From positions 1 to 64,000 of the forward strand of contig CAUYLG010039408.1 of assembly GCA_963573385.1 (NCBI GenBank): a stretch of 64,000 bases of DNA. Reading direction: 5' to 3'. Both the position numbers and the translations under genes were made by a program. Below, piece by piece: positions 13,800 through 26,190 of this stretch. Numbering within the stretch: the first letter of the stretch is position 1; each line of letters begins with the position of its first letter. A model generated the notes under the pieces. It was not told the DNA's origin. It saw only the letters and a list, made by a program, of their open reading frames with translations, and did not search any database. The DNA comes from Cacajao melanocephalus. Its lineage: Eukaryota > Chordata > Mammalia > Primates > Pitheciidae.

Positions 13800-13884
13800 G
13801 CTGAAAAGGGATTTTCTGTTTTTAATGATACAGTTGTAATTAGTTATTAGTATTAGAAATACATTAAGGCTCTGAAGAGTGACT

Positions 13885-14105
13885 GAGGCAGCAAAGCATC
13901 ATAATTAAGAGATTAAAACCCAATGGCCCATTTTTGCCTTTTGCTGTGTGACCTTGGGCAAGTTACTTGACTTCTCTGGCTGCAGGTTTTTTTCTTAAAT
14001 TTATAATATGCGGATTATATTAACTTTACTGACTTCTTAGAGTTTCTGTGGAGATTAAGTAAGAAATAAATATGAACACTGGTACATGGTAAGCGTGGTA
14101 AACAA
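13885..14105 (+). mobile_element. MIR, plus strand
   Basis: The core MIR wording is clear: GCTGTGTGACCTTGGGCAAG at about 13943-13962, then a CTTGACTTCTCTG segment, and a GATTAAGTAAGAAATAAAT-like 3' part. Confidence 0.85.
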
Positions 14106-15479
14106 TTTAGGCACTGTCACCAGAGTTGCCTCCAAATATCTCCAGGCTGTTGTTATATTTTGAAAAATCCAGCAACCTTTATCTAGCTGGTTCTAACTTG
14201 CTGGGTCTTGAAAAACTTAAATTCACCCAATTTTTCAATTTATATCTAAATGGCCTGAGATTAACGTGTATTTAGCAAGTGATTAAAGAGTAATTAACCC
14301 TTTAATATTATGATTATTTTGAAGAATTGAAAAAAAAAACCCATCAATAAAAAAATGTAATGAGCTCCAGAGCACTGTTTTTCTTTTTAAATAATTTACA
14401 TTTTAAAGTTGTTGTGAGGTGTACAAAAACAAGTGTTAAAATGAAGATGAACTCCAAATAACTACGGTGGCTAGGAAAATGGAGATAAGACCAAGCCTTC
14501 CTAGCACAGGGCACAAACAAAGGCAAAGCCAGCCGTCAGTGTCCGAGTCAAGGAGGTGCCAGTGCCAGGGAGGGAAGCTGGCATTCAAGTCAGAAAATAG
14601 CATCTCATGGAATGGCTCACACAGTAGAAATCTGGGCAGCAGGAGGCAGGTGATCATAGGGTACCCAGGAATGAAAAGGATCGTATCTAAGATGCCAAGA
14701 CTACTAGACTTGGTGGGGATTGGTCCCGCACCAGGTCAAAGCTCAACTGCATGTTGAACGTAGTTATAAGCTAGGACTGGGCAAACAGGTTCAAGATCTT
14801 AAGAGGTACTATGCCAGAGAAGATACAGAAAAAAGGCAAAGAGAGGTTAAAACATATGTAAATGTTGTCTAGAGGTTGCCGTGGCCTCAGCTATCACGTT
14901 GTTGAGTCTTCTGATTCTACCTGTGGTCATTTTCCTATTTAATGTGTAATCTGTTCATGACTTCCTTTCTGTTCTCTACAACGTGCAAGGAAGTTTCAGT
15001 AGTTTTTTCTGTCTTCATCATAAAATACCCAGAGTAATTTTGCATTAAAATCTTGTTGGCATTACTTTTCATATATGTGTCATGAGTAATAATACATGCC
15101 TATTAATATTTCACATAATTGACAGAATGCAGCTTTTAGAATGTGCAAAATCAATATGTAATTGATAATGCAGAGGGAAGTGGCCCAAAGAAGGTTAATC
15201 ATACCATTCAGGAAATAGAAGGATTAAATCTTTTGAGATTGAGAAAGAATTTCTCCTCTGATACATTCAAATTCTTTGCCTTGAGAATATAATGAATAAA
15301 GATAACTCAAAATAACTTTTACATGTATTTATATATAAAAATATGTGAATGAATTGCTAGCCAACCTACATTATGTTCAGTGAGAGAAGATTTAGTAGAA
15401 AACATTTTTTCAAAATGTTATACTACCCCAAGAAGTATTTCAGAAATTTGCAAATTCAAAATGCACTTGGTATTGGCAA
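14106..15479. other. DGKB: Single-copy intronic DNA
   Basis: No interspersed repeat was recognised. A locally GC-richer patch at 14520-14740 was examined for splice sites and DGK coding potential on the minus strand; none fits. Confidence 0.35.
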
Positions 15480-16340
15480 TCTAATTACGTGTGAGGCACA
15501 GTGCTATATTCTGGGGCCACCAAAATGACCCAAATCATGGTCCATGACCTCCGTAAGCCTGTGTTTAAAAGGAGCTGGACATATAAAGAGACAATTCCAT
15601 TGTAATGTTGTTAGTGTTTTGAGAAAACTGTGAAACATTGAGGCTGAGCTTTTACGCTATTTGGAGAAAAAGGAGTGGAGAAGTAGAGGGGTCGTGCTCA
15701 GGGTAGGATTTAGGGAGGAGGGAGAGCAGGGAATGAGTCTCAAAAAACTGTGTTACCAAACTAAGGAAGAGGAAAAATTTGTTTGGACAAGAAGGAAATA
15801 CATGAAAAGACTTTTAAAAGATAAGAGATTATGTTGGTAAAGCAGGAAGCCTCACTCAAACTGCATTTTATCAGACAGAAAGTAACTAAAGGATATTTTA
15901 AGTAGAAGAGCGTGATGGTGAGGTTCATATTTTACAGTGACCATTCTGATGGAAACGTGCAGCATAGATTTCATTAAAACAAAAACTGAGATGGGAAATA
16001 CTGATGTGGTTTTGCCAGGAATGAGAGAGAAATGAAATGAGTCAAATCTAACACAGTGGGCCGTAGGGAAAGAAAGAAAAAGGCAAAGATTCCAGAAATA
16101 CATCATATCATTATATGGACATGTAAACTGGATTTGAGGTTATAGAGAGAAGTGCAGAATGACTTTCAGATTTCTAGCTTAGGAGACACCAGGTGTTTCA
16201 ATGGTTTTACCATCTCAGTATGATACAGGAAAGTATCACAGTTCTAGGATGTGAGAAGACCAGATTATCTGGGGAAGGAGAGATGCAGAGAGGCAAATGA
16301 TGAGTCCATTTTGGTTAAAAATAAATTTGAGGTTCCTGAG
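15480..16340 (-). mobile_element. L2 LINE remnant, antisense
   Basis: The plus strand reads like the reverse complement of L2: GAGGCACAGTGCTATATTCTGG near 15493, then a GAG/GAAGT-rich stretch, a GGAAAC-type stretch near 15950, and further purine-rich coding complement to about 16340. It is strongly diverged and no frame remains. Confidence 0.6.
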
Positions 16341-17849
16341 GCTTTATATAGTCGTTTCTCACTTAATAAAACTTTACTGGTCACGTATCACTTAAAATCA
16401 ATGGGTAGTAAAGGGGTGCTGGTTTTACAGATAGGAAATAAAATCTGACCTAGTCTCCGTCCTCTCTTATCCTACCAATCTATTCCCCCTACCCTCCACC
16501 CCAAGCTGCTCGCTCTTCTTCCTACTATAGGAGCATATTGACTACAGAATCATATGTTCTATGTGCTCAGGAGAAAGGATGGGGGAGGAAGAAGAAAGAA
16601 AAAAATAGGCTCTGGAGTCTGGCCTAAAGACAGCTCTTCTTAAACTATTTTCAATATACATTCTTCTAGAATTAATATTCTCTTTAGTTGGAAATGCTTA
16701 GTCCCACAAGCGATAGTTATGTGGCTAAAATCATTTGGTGTTAACTCAGTGATTATTACAAAACAAGGAACACAGGAGCACTTGACAAGTTTATATTGAT
16801 TGCTCTACAGTGACAGAATTTAGAAGGTCCTAAAAGTAATTACAAAGTACGTATTTGAAGAGTTAGTATTAAGCTCTTTGGTGTTTTATTTTCCTGATCT
16901 TTCAACTCAATATTGGTGAAATTCATAAATAAATGTTACATTATTTTTTTCTCAATGACTTTTTCATTGCCATAAATTGTATGTGACACAAAAGTCACTA
17001 TTTTAACTTACATTTTCAAGCGTGCAGTTCAATGGCACCTACTACAATCACATTGTTTTGTTATCATCACTACCCACCAACTCCAAAACTTACATTGTCT
17101 TGATTTTTAAGCAAGCATTAATTGATATTTCCTTTTTACTTACTCTACTTAAAGAAAAACAGAACTTGTGTTCTCCTGTAAAATTAAGTCTAGAGCAATG
17201 CCTTCATAACTTGAGGATCAGCTTACAGATATTTAAATTCAGCAGAGAATTTTAACATTGTAGCATTCTTATGTTCTGTAAGAAAAATATTGTGTTATTC
17301 AATTGAAGCAAAAAACACTCCATAGTTAACCATACCAGTGCTATGAATACTAAGTATTCTCTTCCATTACAGTGAAATTTAAAGTTCAGAACCCCCTGTG
17401 GCTCTAGGAAAAGAAGAGTATGCCAGAATGTAAAATCACAATAATGAGCCACAGTCTACTATGATTCTTGGCCTACTGTAGGCTGCAATAAATGTTTTAA
17501 ATGAGTAAGTGAGTTTACAAGGGAAGAAAATTGAATATAAATTACATACAAATTATTGTTAATTTAACAATTGTAAATCATGATTGTTACCAAGTGAAAT
17601 GAATGTCTTATTACTTACTGAAATAAAAATTTACAGAACTAGTATTAAAAGTGCTTGTGTTGAACAAGCTAAAATTATTCTAGCACATTAATTAAATTTC
17701 AATAGGCAGACATTTTTCAAGCTAGAGAAGCTTGAAACATAGTCAGAGAGAAAGGCTGTCAGTCATTTACCAAAGGTCACACACTCTGGAGGGAGATCTC
17801 CAGTAGGCACTGGGGCCATTTTGTGTTGATCTTCACAATGACGAGCAGA
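16341..17849. other. DGKB: Single-copy intronic DNA
   Basis: Mostly unrecognised. At 16990-17100 a stretch like TTTTCAAGCGTGCAGTTCAA...CACATTGTTTTGTTATCATC recalls the 3' UTR of old L1M elements, but too weakly to call. Confidence 0.3.
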
Positions 17850-18085
17850 GAGGAAGCATGCAGATGCTGGACCCAGACTACCTGGGATTCCATTTCTACT
17901 CTGCTGGTTAGTAGGTGCGCAGAATCAGTCAACTATTTAACCTTTGTCTTCCTCTGTTATTTCATTCATAAAACAAGGCTAACCATAGACTTTCTGTGAG
18001 AATTAAATGTGTCAACATGGGTCAAGTGTCTCACACTGTACATGACATTCTGGGAACTTAATAAATGTTAGATATTATCACACCT
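17850..18085 (+). mobile_element. MIR, plus strand
   Basis: Recognisable order of MIR blocks: a GGACCCAGACTACCTGGGATTC head, a TGTTATTTCATTCATAAAAC centre, GAGAATTAAATG, and a terminal GGAACTTAATAAATGTTAGATATTAT. Confidence 0.85.
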
Positions 18086-18250
18086 GTGACTGCTTCTGAA
18101 CTTAAAACATGGCATAAGGGCTAGGGGCCTCTAATCCTAAGAAGAGTCCAAAATAATACAAAGAGTATTCATGGAAGCTAGTTGGTTTTATTGTGTTTGA
18201 TTTACTTATTCTTTTGTTACCAAGGCCAAGGAAAAGTGACTTTTCATTAA
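18086..18250. other. DGKB: Intronic DNA before the CAN tract
   Basis: Nothing recognised. Confidence 0.3.
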
Positions 18251-18252
18251 AA

Positions 18253-18470
18253 ACAACACCACTACCAACAACTACTGTATTGCATTGCAACCACCACCAT
18301 TGCAACTAGCACCACTACCACAAGTTTTACCACTATTTCCACCATCACAATCGTCACTATCACCCTCACCAACATCATAACCATCACCACCCCTGCAATA
18401 CCGTCACCACCACTGCTAACAACATCATCACTCTCACCATCACCATCATTAACGACATCTTTAACATCCA
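18253..18470 (+). repeat. Degenerate (CAN)n trinucleotide tract
   Basis: About 215 bp in which nearly every third step is CAN (CAC, CAT, CAA), with scattered substitutions. The minus strand is correspondingly a GTN/GATG-rich run, and minus-strand frames across it give low-complexity V/M/D/G-rich peptides with no biological meaning. The degree of decay suggests an old expansion. Confidence 0.85.
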
Positions 18471-18734
18471 CGTGAATATAATCATGTGAATTTAGAAGTG
18501 TCATCTGGAGAGTGAAAGATTGCAGAAAAGACGTATGTGTATACATGCTGGTGAAGGGAGGAAAAAGATGTAATCTTCAGGTAGCTAAAGGAATACACCA
18601 GAAACAAATACAGAGTTATGTTTATGTGCTGTACACAAAGTTTGAGCCAACAGCTTCAGAGTAAAACCATTACAAAGGTCAAATGAAAAACCTTCTTACA
18701 TGCTAATCTGTGCTGTTTGAAATCTGTAGCTAAA

Positions 18735-18955
18735 GTCATTTAAACTAGTGGTTGAGAGAATGGGCTTTAATTAAAGAGTCTTGAATTTTAGTTCCATGTC
18801 TAGTTCATACCTGACCTTGAGTATGCTATTTAACCTTCCAAAACTTGCATTTTTACCATCTAAAGAGGGGTGATTCCATTATTAGAATTTGTGTGAATAT
18901 TTAATAAATACTTACATTTAACATAAGCATTTAGCATGATGCTTGTGCAAGATCA
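18735..18955 (+). mobile_element. MIR, plus strand
   Basis: The sequence follows MIR from the 5' head (GTGGTTGAGAGAATGGGCTTT-like) through CCTGACCTTGAGTATGCTATTTAACC to the 3' TTGTGTGAATATTTAATAAATAC. Well aligned but diverged. Confidence 0.8.
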
Positions 18956-19041
18956 GGAGCTTCCCCTGTTGCCCTCTAACCAATTTCTCTCTGAATTTTA
19001 ACTACTCAGTAAATGACACTATCATTCTCAGGTAAGTGTTA

Positions 19042-20262
19042 ACCTTACACCTTATACAATTATTAACTTCAGACAGATAAACGATTTAAACGTAAGACCT
19101 AACGTTATAAACACCCTAGAAGAAAACCTAGGCAATACCATTCAGGACATAGGCATTGGTTAGGACTTCATGACTAAAACACCAAAAGCGATGGCAACAA
19201 AAACCAAAATGGACAAATAGGATCTAATTAAACTTAAGAGCTTCTGTATAGCAAAAGAAACTATCATCAGAGTGAAGCAGCGACCAACAGAATGGGAAAA
19301 ATTTTTGCAATCTACACATCTGACAAAGGGCTAATATCCAGAATCTAAAAAGAACTTAAGCAAATTTACAAGAAAAAAAACCCCATCAAAAAGTCGGTGA
19401 AGGATATGAACAGACACTTCCGCAAAGAAGACATGTATGCAGCCAACAAACATATGAAAAAATACTCATCATCACTAGTCATTAGAGAAAGGCAAATCAA
19501 AACCATACTGAGATACCATCTCACACCAGTTAGAATGGCGATCATTAAAAAATCAGGAGACAACAGATGCTGGAGAGGATGTGGAGAAATAGGGACACTT
19601 TTATACTGTTGGTGGGAGTGTAAATTAGTTCAACCATTGTGGAAGACAGTGTGGCGATTCCTCAAGGATCTAGAACTAGAAATACCATTTGACCCATCAA
19701 CCCCATTACTGGGTATGTACCCAAAGAATTATAAATCATTCTATTATAAAGACAGCCACATATGTACATTTATTGCGGCACTGTTCACAATAGCAAAGAC
19801 CTGGAACGAACCCAAATGCCCATCAATGACAAACTTGATAAAGAAAACGTGGCACATATACACCATGGAATACCATACAAACATAAAAAAGGATGAGTTC
19901 ATGTCCTTTGCAGGGACATGGATGAAGCTGGAAACCATCATTCTCAGCAAACTGACACAAGAACAGAAAACCAAATACCACATGTTCTCACTCATAAGTG
20001 GGTGTTGAACAATGAGAACGCATGGACACAGGGAGGGGAACATCACATCCCAGGGCCTGTCAGGGGGTGTGGGGCTAGAGGAGGGGTAGCAGGGGATGGC
20101 GGGGATAGGGAAGGGTTCGCATTAGGAGAAATACCTAATGTAGATGACGGGGTGATGGGTGCAGCAAACCACCAAGGCACGTGTATACCTATGTAACAAA
20201 AATACAGGCTCTGCACATGTACCCCAGAACTTAAAGTATAACAATAAAAAATATTTTAAAAA
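19042..20262 (+). mobile_element. L1, 5'-truncated, plus strand
   Basis: The copy begins within ORF2 (CTTATACAATTATTAACTTC) and runs through the ORF2 end near 20008, a 3' UTR and an A-rich tail near 20262. The 3' UTR has a G-rich stretch at 20061-20095 with four G runs of at least four. Candidate flanking repeats around GTTAACCTT and GTTACCTT are too weak to claim as a target duplication. Confidence 0.92.
19397..20008 (+). pseudogene. L1 ORF2 C-terminal fragment (203 codons open)
   Basis: This is the longest open frame in the window. It encodes the C-terminal region of L1 ORF2p, including the cysteine-rich zinc-knuckle-like segment: C-W-R-G-C at residues 58-62 and L-L-Y-C-W-W-E-C at 67-74. 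The usual histidine before the third cysteine is tyrosine here. The frame ends at the ordinary ORF2 terminus. It has no promoter of its own and lacks the endonuclease and RT domains, so it is a fossil and not a host gene. Confidence 0.9.
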
Positions 20263-20429
20263 GAGTTACCTTCGATTCAGTTCTTTCCCTCCTCCCCTGT
20301 CCTGCACCCCCAGGAACTCATTAGTCAATTTTTCCTGTTCTACCTCCAGAATGCAGCTTAAATTCATCCACTTTCATTTTACTTCCCTGCTGTTATCCTT
20401 GCCCAAGCCCAGAGTACTAGGATAGACCA
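20263..20429. other. DGKB: Intronic DNA
   Basis: Nothing definite; it may be the start of the L2 copy that follows. Confidence 0.3.
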
Positions 20430-20688
20430 GTCTCTCAGTTGCTGCTCAGTACAATCAATCCTCCACTGAGCAGCCACTGTAAACTTAAAAAATGTCAGTC
20501 AGATGATGCTTACAGCTTTCAGTAGTTTCCTATTGGGCTTAGAATCAAAATTTAAGTCTTTACCATAATTTTTTCTACATGATCTGTTTTCTGTCTATGT
20601 GTCTACCTTTCCTACTTAATCTCTTACCATTCTCCCCTAATTCTAGAAGCTTTGGTCACACCATCCTCTTTAGTACCTTTATTTTATT
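20430..20688 (+). mobile_element. L2 LINE remnant, part 1
   Basis: Typical L2 coding-end wording (CAGCTTTCAGTAGTTTCCTATTGGGCTTAGAATCAAAATTT-type order). It continues after the Alu at 20875. Confidence 0.65.
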
Positions 20689-20872
20689 TTTATTTTTATT
20701 TCTTGAGATGGAGTTTTACTCTGTCACCCAGGCTGGAGCACAGTGGCAAAATTTTGGTTCACTGCAACCTCTGCCTCCTGGCTTCAAGCGCTTCTCCTGC
20801 CTCCACCTCCTGAGTAGGTGGGACTACAGGTGTGTGCCAACACGCCCGGCTAATTTTTGTTTTTTTGTTTTT
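20689..20872 (-). mobile_element. Alu, antisense, right arm only
   Basis: A reverse-orientation Alu with a T-rich tail, the right monomer and the central linker (GGCTAATTTTTG at about 20850-20861), then an abrupt end. The left monomer is absent, so the copy is 5'-truncated. In the DGKB transcript it is sense-oriented and lies about 820 nt downstream of the 61 bp exon. Confidence 0.9.
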
Positions 20873-20874
20873 GA

Positions 20875-21125
20875 TTTCATACAGAGCTTTTGGCTCAGTC
20901 CTTTCAAAGAGGTCTTCCAGATCCACGTATCTCAAGAAGTATTCACCACACTTAATCCAGTTTCTCTTCATCATTTCTCCTTATTTTTTTAAAAATCACT
21001 CTTGCAATATGAAGTTAGATTTATCATACATTTGTTTATTTATTTGGTCCCCTGTTAGTGGAATGTAAGTAACTTGAAAAAAATTACATTGTTGGTCTTG
21101 TTCATGTTTCTACTGTCAGTGCCAA
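20875..21125 (+). mobile_element. L2 LINE remnant, part 2
   Basis: L2 homology resumes after the Alu: the GTCTTCCAG/CCTGTTAGTGGAATGTAAG/CTTGTTCATGTTTCTACTGTC order matches the L2 3' UTR. Confidence 0.65.
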
Positions 21126-21463
21126 AAAATATTCACTATGCAAATGAAAACTGAATTTTTTTGAGAGGGGCAAAATGTCTGACTTAAATATCTCATTCTG
21201 GAAAAAACAACTATGGTAAAAACTGGAAAGGGATTTTTTTTTTTCCTGCAGAGAAGAAAGCCTTCAAATCCCCAAATGGAGGCAAAAGAACAGTTGAGAA
21301 ATAAATTCAGATTTAAGCTTATGTCTGCAGGTCTTGTAAATAATATTTTCATGAGGTGCTCTGACATAAACACAAAAAGTGTAAGAGAAACTTTTGTTAA
21401 TATTTTGGTTTCGTTCCAGAGTTTACAATTGGTCTATGGCTTATAATTGATCTATTTAAAAGA

Positions 21464-21469
21464 TTTATT
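21464..21469 (-). promoter_or_regulatory. DGKB: Candidate AATAAA poly(A) signal for a read-through DGKB transcript
   Basis: The minus strand carries AATAAA here (context TATAAATAAATC), about 210 nt past the stop codon met when the 61 bp exon is read into its intron. No strong GT-rich downstream element is evident. Other AATAAA words occur further on (about 21035-21044). Confidence 0.35.
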
Positions 21470-21678
21470 TATACTTAGGATATCACAAACATTCAAGAGC
21501 TAAATCCTTGCCAATGGTATATAATGTCTAAAACCTAAGTGCAGTGGCTTTGACACACAACTACAACAAAAACAAGACTATTTGCTGATAAGTTGAAAAG
21601 ACATAAAGAAAAAAAATGAGATACTGTGGTTATTTAGTCATAGAGGAAAGCAAAACTGAGACTGACATAGCATATCAG

Positions 21679-22935
<1,257 letters not shown>

Positions 22936-23056
22936 CTGATGACCACGCAGGAGCATTGAGCCAGTCGTCGGCCAGCACTTTTCAGGCCTGTGTATATTTG
23001 CCCCATCTCCATGGCTCCTTCCAAGCCAACCACCTCCAGCAGCTGGTCGCTCAGAT
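22936..23056 (-). CDS. DGKB: DGKB coding exon (121 bp, accessory domain)
   Basis: On the minus strand the exon is preceded by the acceptor CTGCTTTCTTTCAG and followed by the donor CAG/GTAGTC. It starts with two bases (AT) of a split codon, probably GAT (Asp), then 39 codons beginning [20 protein letters not shown] and continuing through [13 protein letters not shown], and ends with AG of a split Arg. The L-E-V-V-G-L-E-G-A and A-G-R-R-L-A-Q-C blocks are conserved in type I DGK accessory domains (DGKA, DGKB, DGKG). The C-S-C-V-V-I residues and the next exon favour DGKB. Roughly residues 709-749. The accessory domain packs against the catalytic domain. The exon is clearly GC-richer than the surrounding intron. 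Confidence 0.92.
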
Positions 23057-23069
23057 CTGAAAGAAAGCA

Positions 23070-23756
23070 GATGCCTTTTAAGTTACCATGTGTACACATA
23101 AGTCCACAATTTAATACTATTCGATATTATGGAGATTTAAAAAAAAAACCACTTCACAAAAAAAGCTTGTCTTAGAAACCTAAAGCAATAAAAAGATGGC
23201 CTACTTTTATAACTCTCAGTTTAACTAAACCTTGAGGTTCTGTGGAAAATGATTTGCTGTCAGCTTATTCTAAAACAAAATGGGAAGCACAGATTCTGAG
23301 CCAAATAATACACACAAAAAAAAATACCAGTAGTTTTTAACATCAACAAACTTAATGTTATTCCACATGTATATATGGACCATGTATACATCCCGCATCA
23401 GACATTTGGCAGCAAATACGCATTTCGACACTATAAATAAAATATGAGGATATGCTGTCAAACATGACTTTGTTAAGTTGCTCGAACAACAGACCTTAGA
23501 GATCATGGAGTTGAAGCTTCTCATTTTATACATTAGAGGATGGAGTCCCCACATCCTTGAGTAATTTGTCCACAGTAATAGGTTACTTTGTGCAGAAGTT
23601 CAACTTTGTGCAAAGAAGATACAGTAGGAGTTTTGTGAAATGTTTTTCTGATGTTAAGCAATATTCTACCAAAAAAGTGTTTTGGAGTAGACTGGATAAT
23701 TAGTCCCATGCAATGATTATTATTAATTCTTTTTAGCAGAGGATATTAGAAAGGGG
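23070..23756. other. DGKB: Single-copy intronic DNA
   Basis: No repeat or exon recognised. Confidence 0.35.
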
Positions 23757-23985
23757 CTACCAGTAAGAGGTATCACTTATTGAGTATTTCCTAGGACTAA
23801 CTGCTTTGTACTATCTCATTTTCTCCTGCTCCAGACCAATATAAGATAAATGTGATTATTCGCATTTACAGATAGAGAAGCTAACCTTGGAGAAGTTGAT
23901 AACTATTCATATTCACATACCTAGAAAGTGACAGAGCCAAAATGTGAACCCAGTTGCTTTGATGCACTATGCTACATTTGATAAA
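23757..23985 (-). mobile_element. MIR, antisense
   Basis: The plus strand shows the MIR complement in order: TATCACTTATTGAGTATTTCC, TGTACTATCTCATTTTCTCC, GCATTTACAGATAGAGAAGC, GTGACAGAGCCAAAATGTGA and ACCCAGTTGCTTTGATGCAC. Confidence 0.88.
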
Positions 23986-25867
23986 TCAATTATATGAATA
24001 GGAAAGAAAGACTTTACAAAATTAGAAATCATCTTAACATAAAGGTGGAGGTTGGACTGTGTGAGCTTCAGGGTTCCTTTCCAATCTGAATATTTGCATT
24101 CAGCCAGAAAGCAGAAGTTGAATTCACATCAATAGAATCCCAGACAGTCCTGTCACAAGACACAGTGACAGCCCATCTGCTCACCTATTTAACTCAGAGT
24201 GCTGGGAACCTTGATTTGGAGGCCGAAGTCTACGTGAACATATATGGTTCTTTTCTATTTTAATATTCTTATGTGTTTTTGTGCCTTTTCAAATGTAAAT
24301 AAATAATTTTATGTTGTTGAGTAGCAGGAAAACTAAAAGAGTGAAATACAGTAGGAGGCATGATTATTATACAAGATATCCACATAATAGTTGGTCATAG
24401 CTGAGGCTGGACTCAGAAGCAAACAAATGTGTTTTGTATGGAATCTATTTTGTACAGAATGTGCTCACTCCTCACTCATGACTCTATTTTAGCATAGAGT
24501 TTAGAGATGCTAATGATTTATTTTCAGTGTAGTTCAACTGTGTAGCATGCAAATAGTGCTTTGCAATCTCAAAGTTCATTAAGCCCAGGATTGTAGAGAA
24601 ATTTAATAAAAGCACTTTAAAAAGAATACGTGACCAACCCACCAAACTTTTAAGTGTATAATAAAAATCCATTATTTTTAACTTTAAGCTGTAGCTGTAG
24701 CATGAGATTACTCCAAGTAAAAACAATATTTTAGCTACAAAATCAAATGTTAACTTAGAGCATCCACCTTGCTGTTCTAAACCCATTTAGACATATTTCT
24801 CATGAAACTTATTCTGTGTTTCTAGTTTAAATTTATGTTGCCAAGAACAGATGGACAAGGAATGGAAACATATTCTTTCAGCTGTAGCCGGCACTAAAAT
24901 GTGCTTGGCTCTATAGCCTGGGTGTTAATATACGCATTTCTTAGATATATGTCAACCAGAAAACGACATTGTGGCAAGCACTGAAGTCCCAGAGGTGTGC
25001 CTGCTGATATTTATAAAACAACAACTACCATCATGATGATCACCATCACAGAATTTGAGTTCACATTTAGTACTGTAGATTTTGCACGGCCTGATTCCTA
25101 AATAGGTAGAATTTTGTGTTGATTTCCGCAATGATCTGAAACTGGTTGATGGGAACCATTCTATAAGAAATGAAACACTTTCTCAAGACAGAGTTAATCT
25201 GTGAGCCCTAACTTTTTCATGAATCACAGGGATCTGTCTATACCCACACCATATTGCTACTGTCTACCACCCTCCTTCTGATTTTTTTCTTTCTTTCAAT
25301 TTGTCTTTGTTTTTCTGCTTGTGAAAATGCCTTGAATATCAATTCAGCTGTTAATAATCAGTAATGAAGACATTTCTCATAGGTTTAGGGTACCCGGGCT
25401 TTTCAACTTTCATGTTCTTGCTAACACAAATAAGTTTATAGGAATAGTGCCATGTTTACTAATGCTAGCAAAGGCAAATAAATACCATACTCCTTTTAAT
25501 TAGGCGTTCAGGGAGAGAAAACAAAAACAAAATGAAACTCTACATTTGTATTGCACAAATTTGTTCCCATAACACTTCCAGATTTTTTGATACAGCACAA
25601 TCTGAAATCTGTCTGTATATAACTGATTCCCCCTCCATGTTATCTTTGAGATCAGGGTCCTGATTGATTTCAGACAGAGAGAGCTTCCATGTAATTTTCA
25701 ATTCTGTTTCTATATGTGGTATCCTTTGGCACATCAGACTTCCTCACCTCACGTTCTAGCTAAGAGTTATTTTAAGTACAGTTCTCCTTGGGATGGCTTA
25801 ACCAGCTAGATCAGCCTACTTAATTGATTTGCTACCTGGCTATTGGCTTCATATTTAAGAGTGGGAG
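23986..25867. other. DGKB: Intronic DNA, essentially unrecognised
   Basis: At 24045-24085 a GGTTGGACTGTGTGAGCTTC/TTCCTTTCCAATCTGAAT stretch recalls the end of a hAT-Charlie MITE but is too short to call. Otherwise nothing is seen. Confidence 0.3.
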
Positions 25868-26190
25868 CAGCAGAAGATGATGTATGGACCAAATCTGGCC
25901 CCTTGCCGTTTTTTGTATGGCTCACAACAAATTAAGAGTGAGTTTTATGTATTTTAAAAAATAAAAAAAATTAAAATAAGGTACTATAATATCTAAAAAT
26001 TACATGAAATTCAAATTTCAGTGCCCATAAATTAGTTTTCATTGGAACAAACCCACATTCATTGGTTTAGGTCTTGTCTTTGTCTCTTTCTGTACTACAA
26101 AGGCCGAGTAGAGACCACACAGTCAACAAAGCTGAAAATATTTACTATGTGGACCTTTAGATAAAAGTTTGCCAACCTATGCTTTAGAGA
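25868..26190 (-). mobile_element. hAT-Charlie nonautonomous transposon (MER30-like)
   Basis: The plus strand carries ACCAAATCTGGCCCCTTGCC at its left part, then TTCATTGGAACAAACCCACA, then CTGAAAATATTTACTATGTG and GATAAAAGTTTGCCAACCTA at its right. This is the order of the small hAT element whose ends read GGCAAACTTTTTCTGT when viewed from the other strand. An AT-rich stretch in the middle is not part of the family. The family name is from memory. Confidence 0.6.

Noticed and set aside
13885..14105. tRNA-like promoter boxes in MIR copies
   Set aside because: MIR heads are tRNA-derived; none folds as a tRNA here.
14467..14757. GC-richer patch with a 96-codon frame
   Set aside because: No splice-site pair, no DGK similarity on the minus strand and no other recognisable domain.
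18253..18470. CRISPR-like regular repeats
   Set aside because: Trinucleotide periodicity without spacers, in vertebrate DNA.
18262..18546. 94-codon minus-strand frame rich in V, M, D and G
   Set aside because: Direct product of the CAN trinucleotide tract.
19397..20008. 203-codon open frame as a possible host gene
   Set aside because: It matches the L1 ORF2 C-terminus and is followed by L1 3' UTR and A-rich tail.
19030..20275. Target-site duplication of the L1 at 19042
   Set aside because: The best pair (GTTAACCTT, GTTACCTT) needs a gap and is too short.
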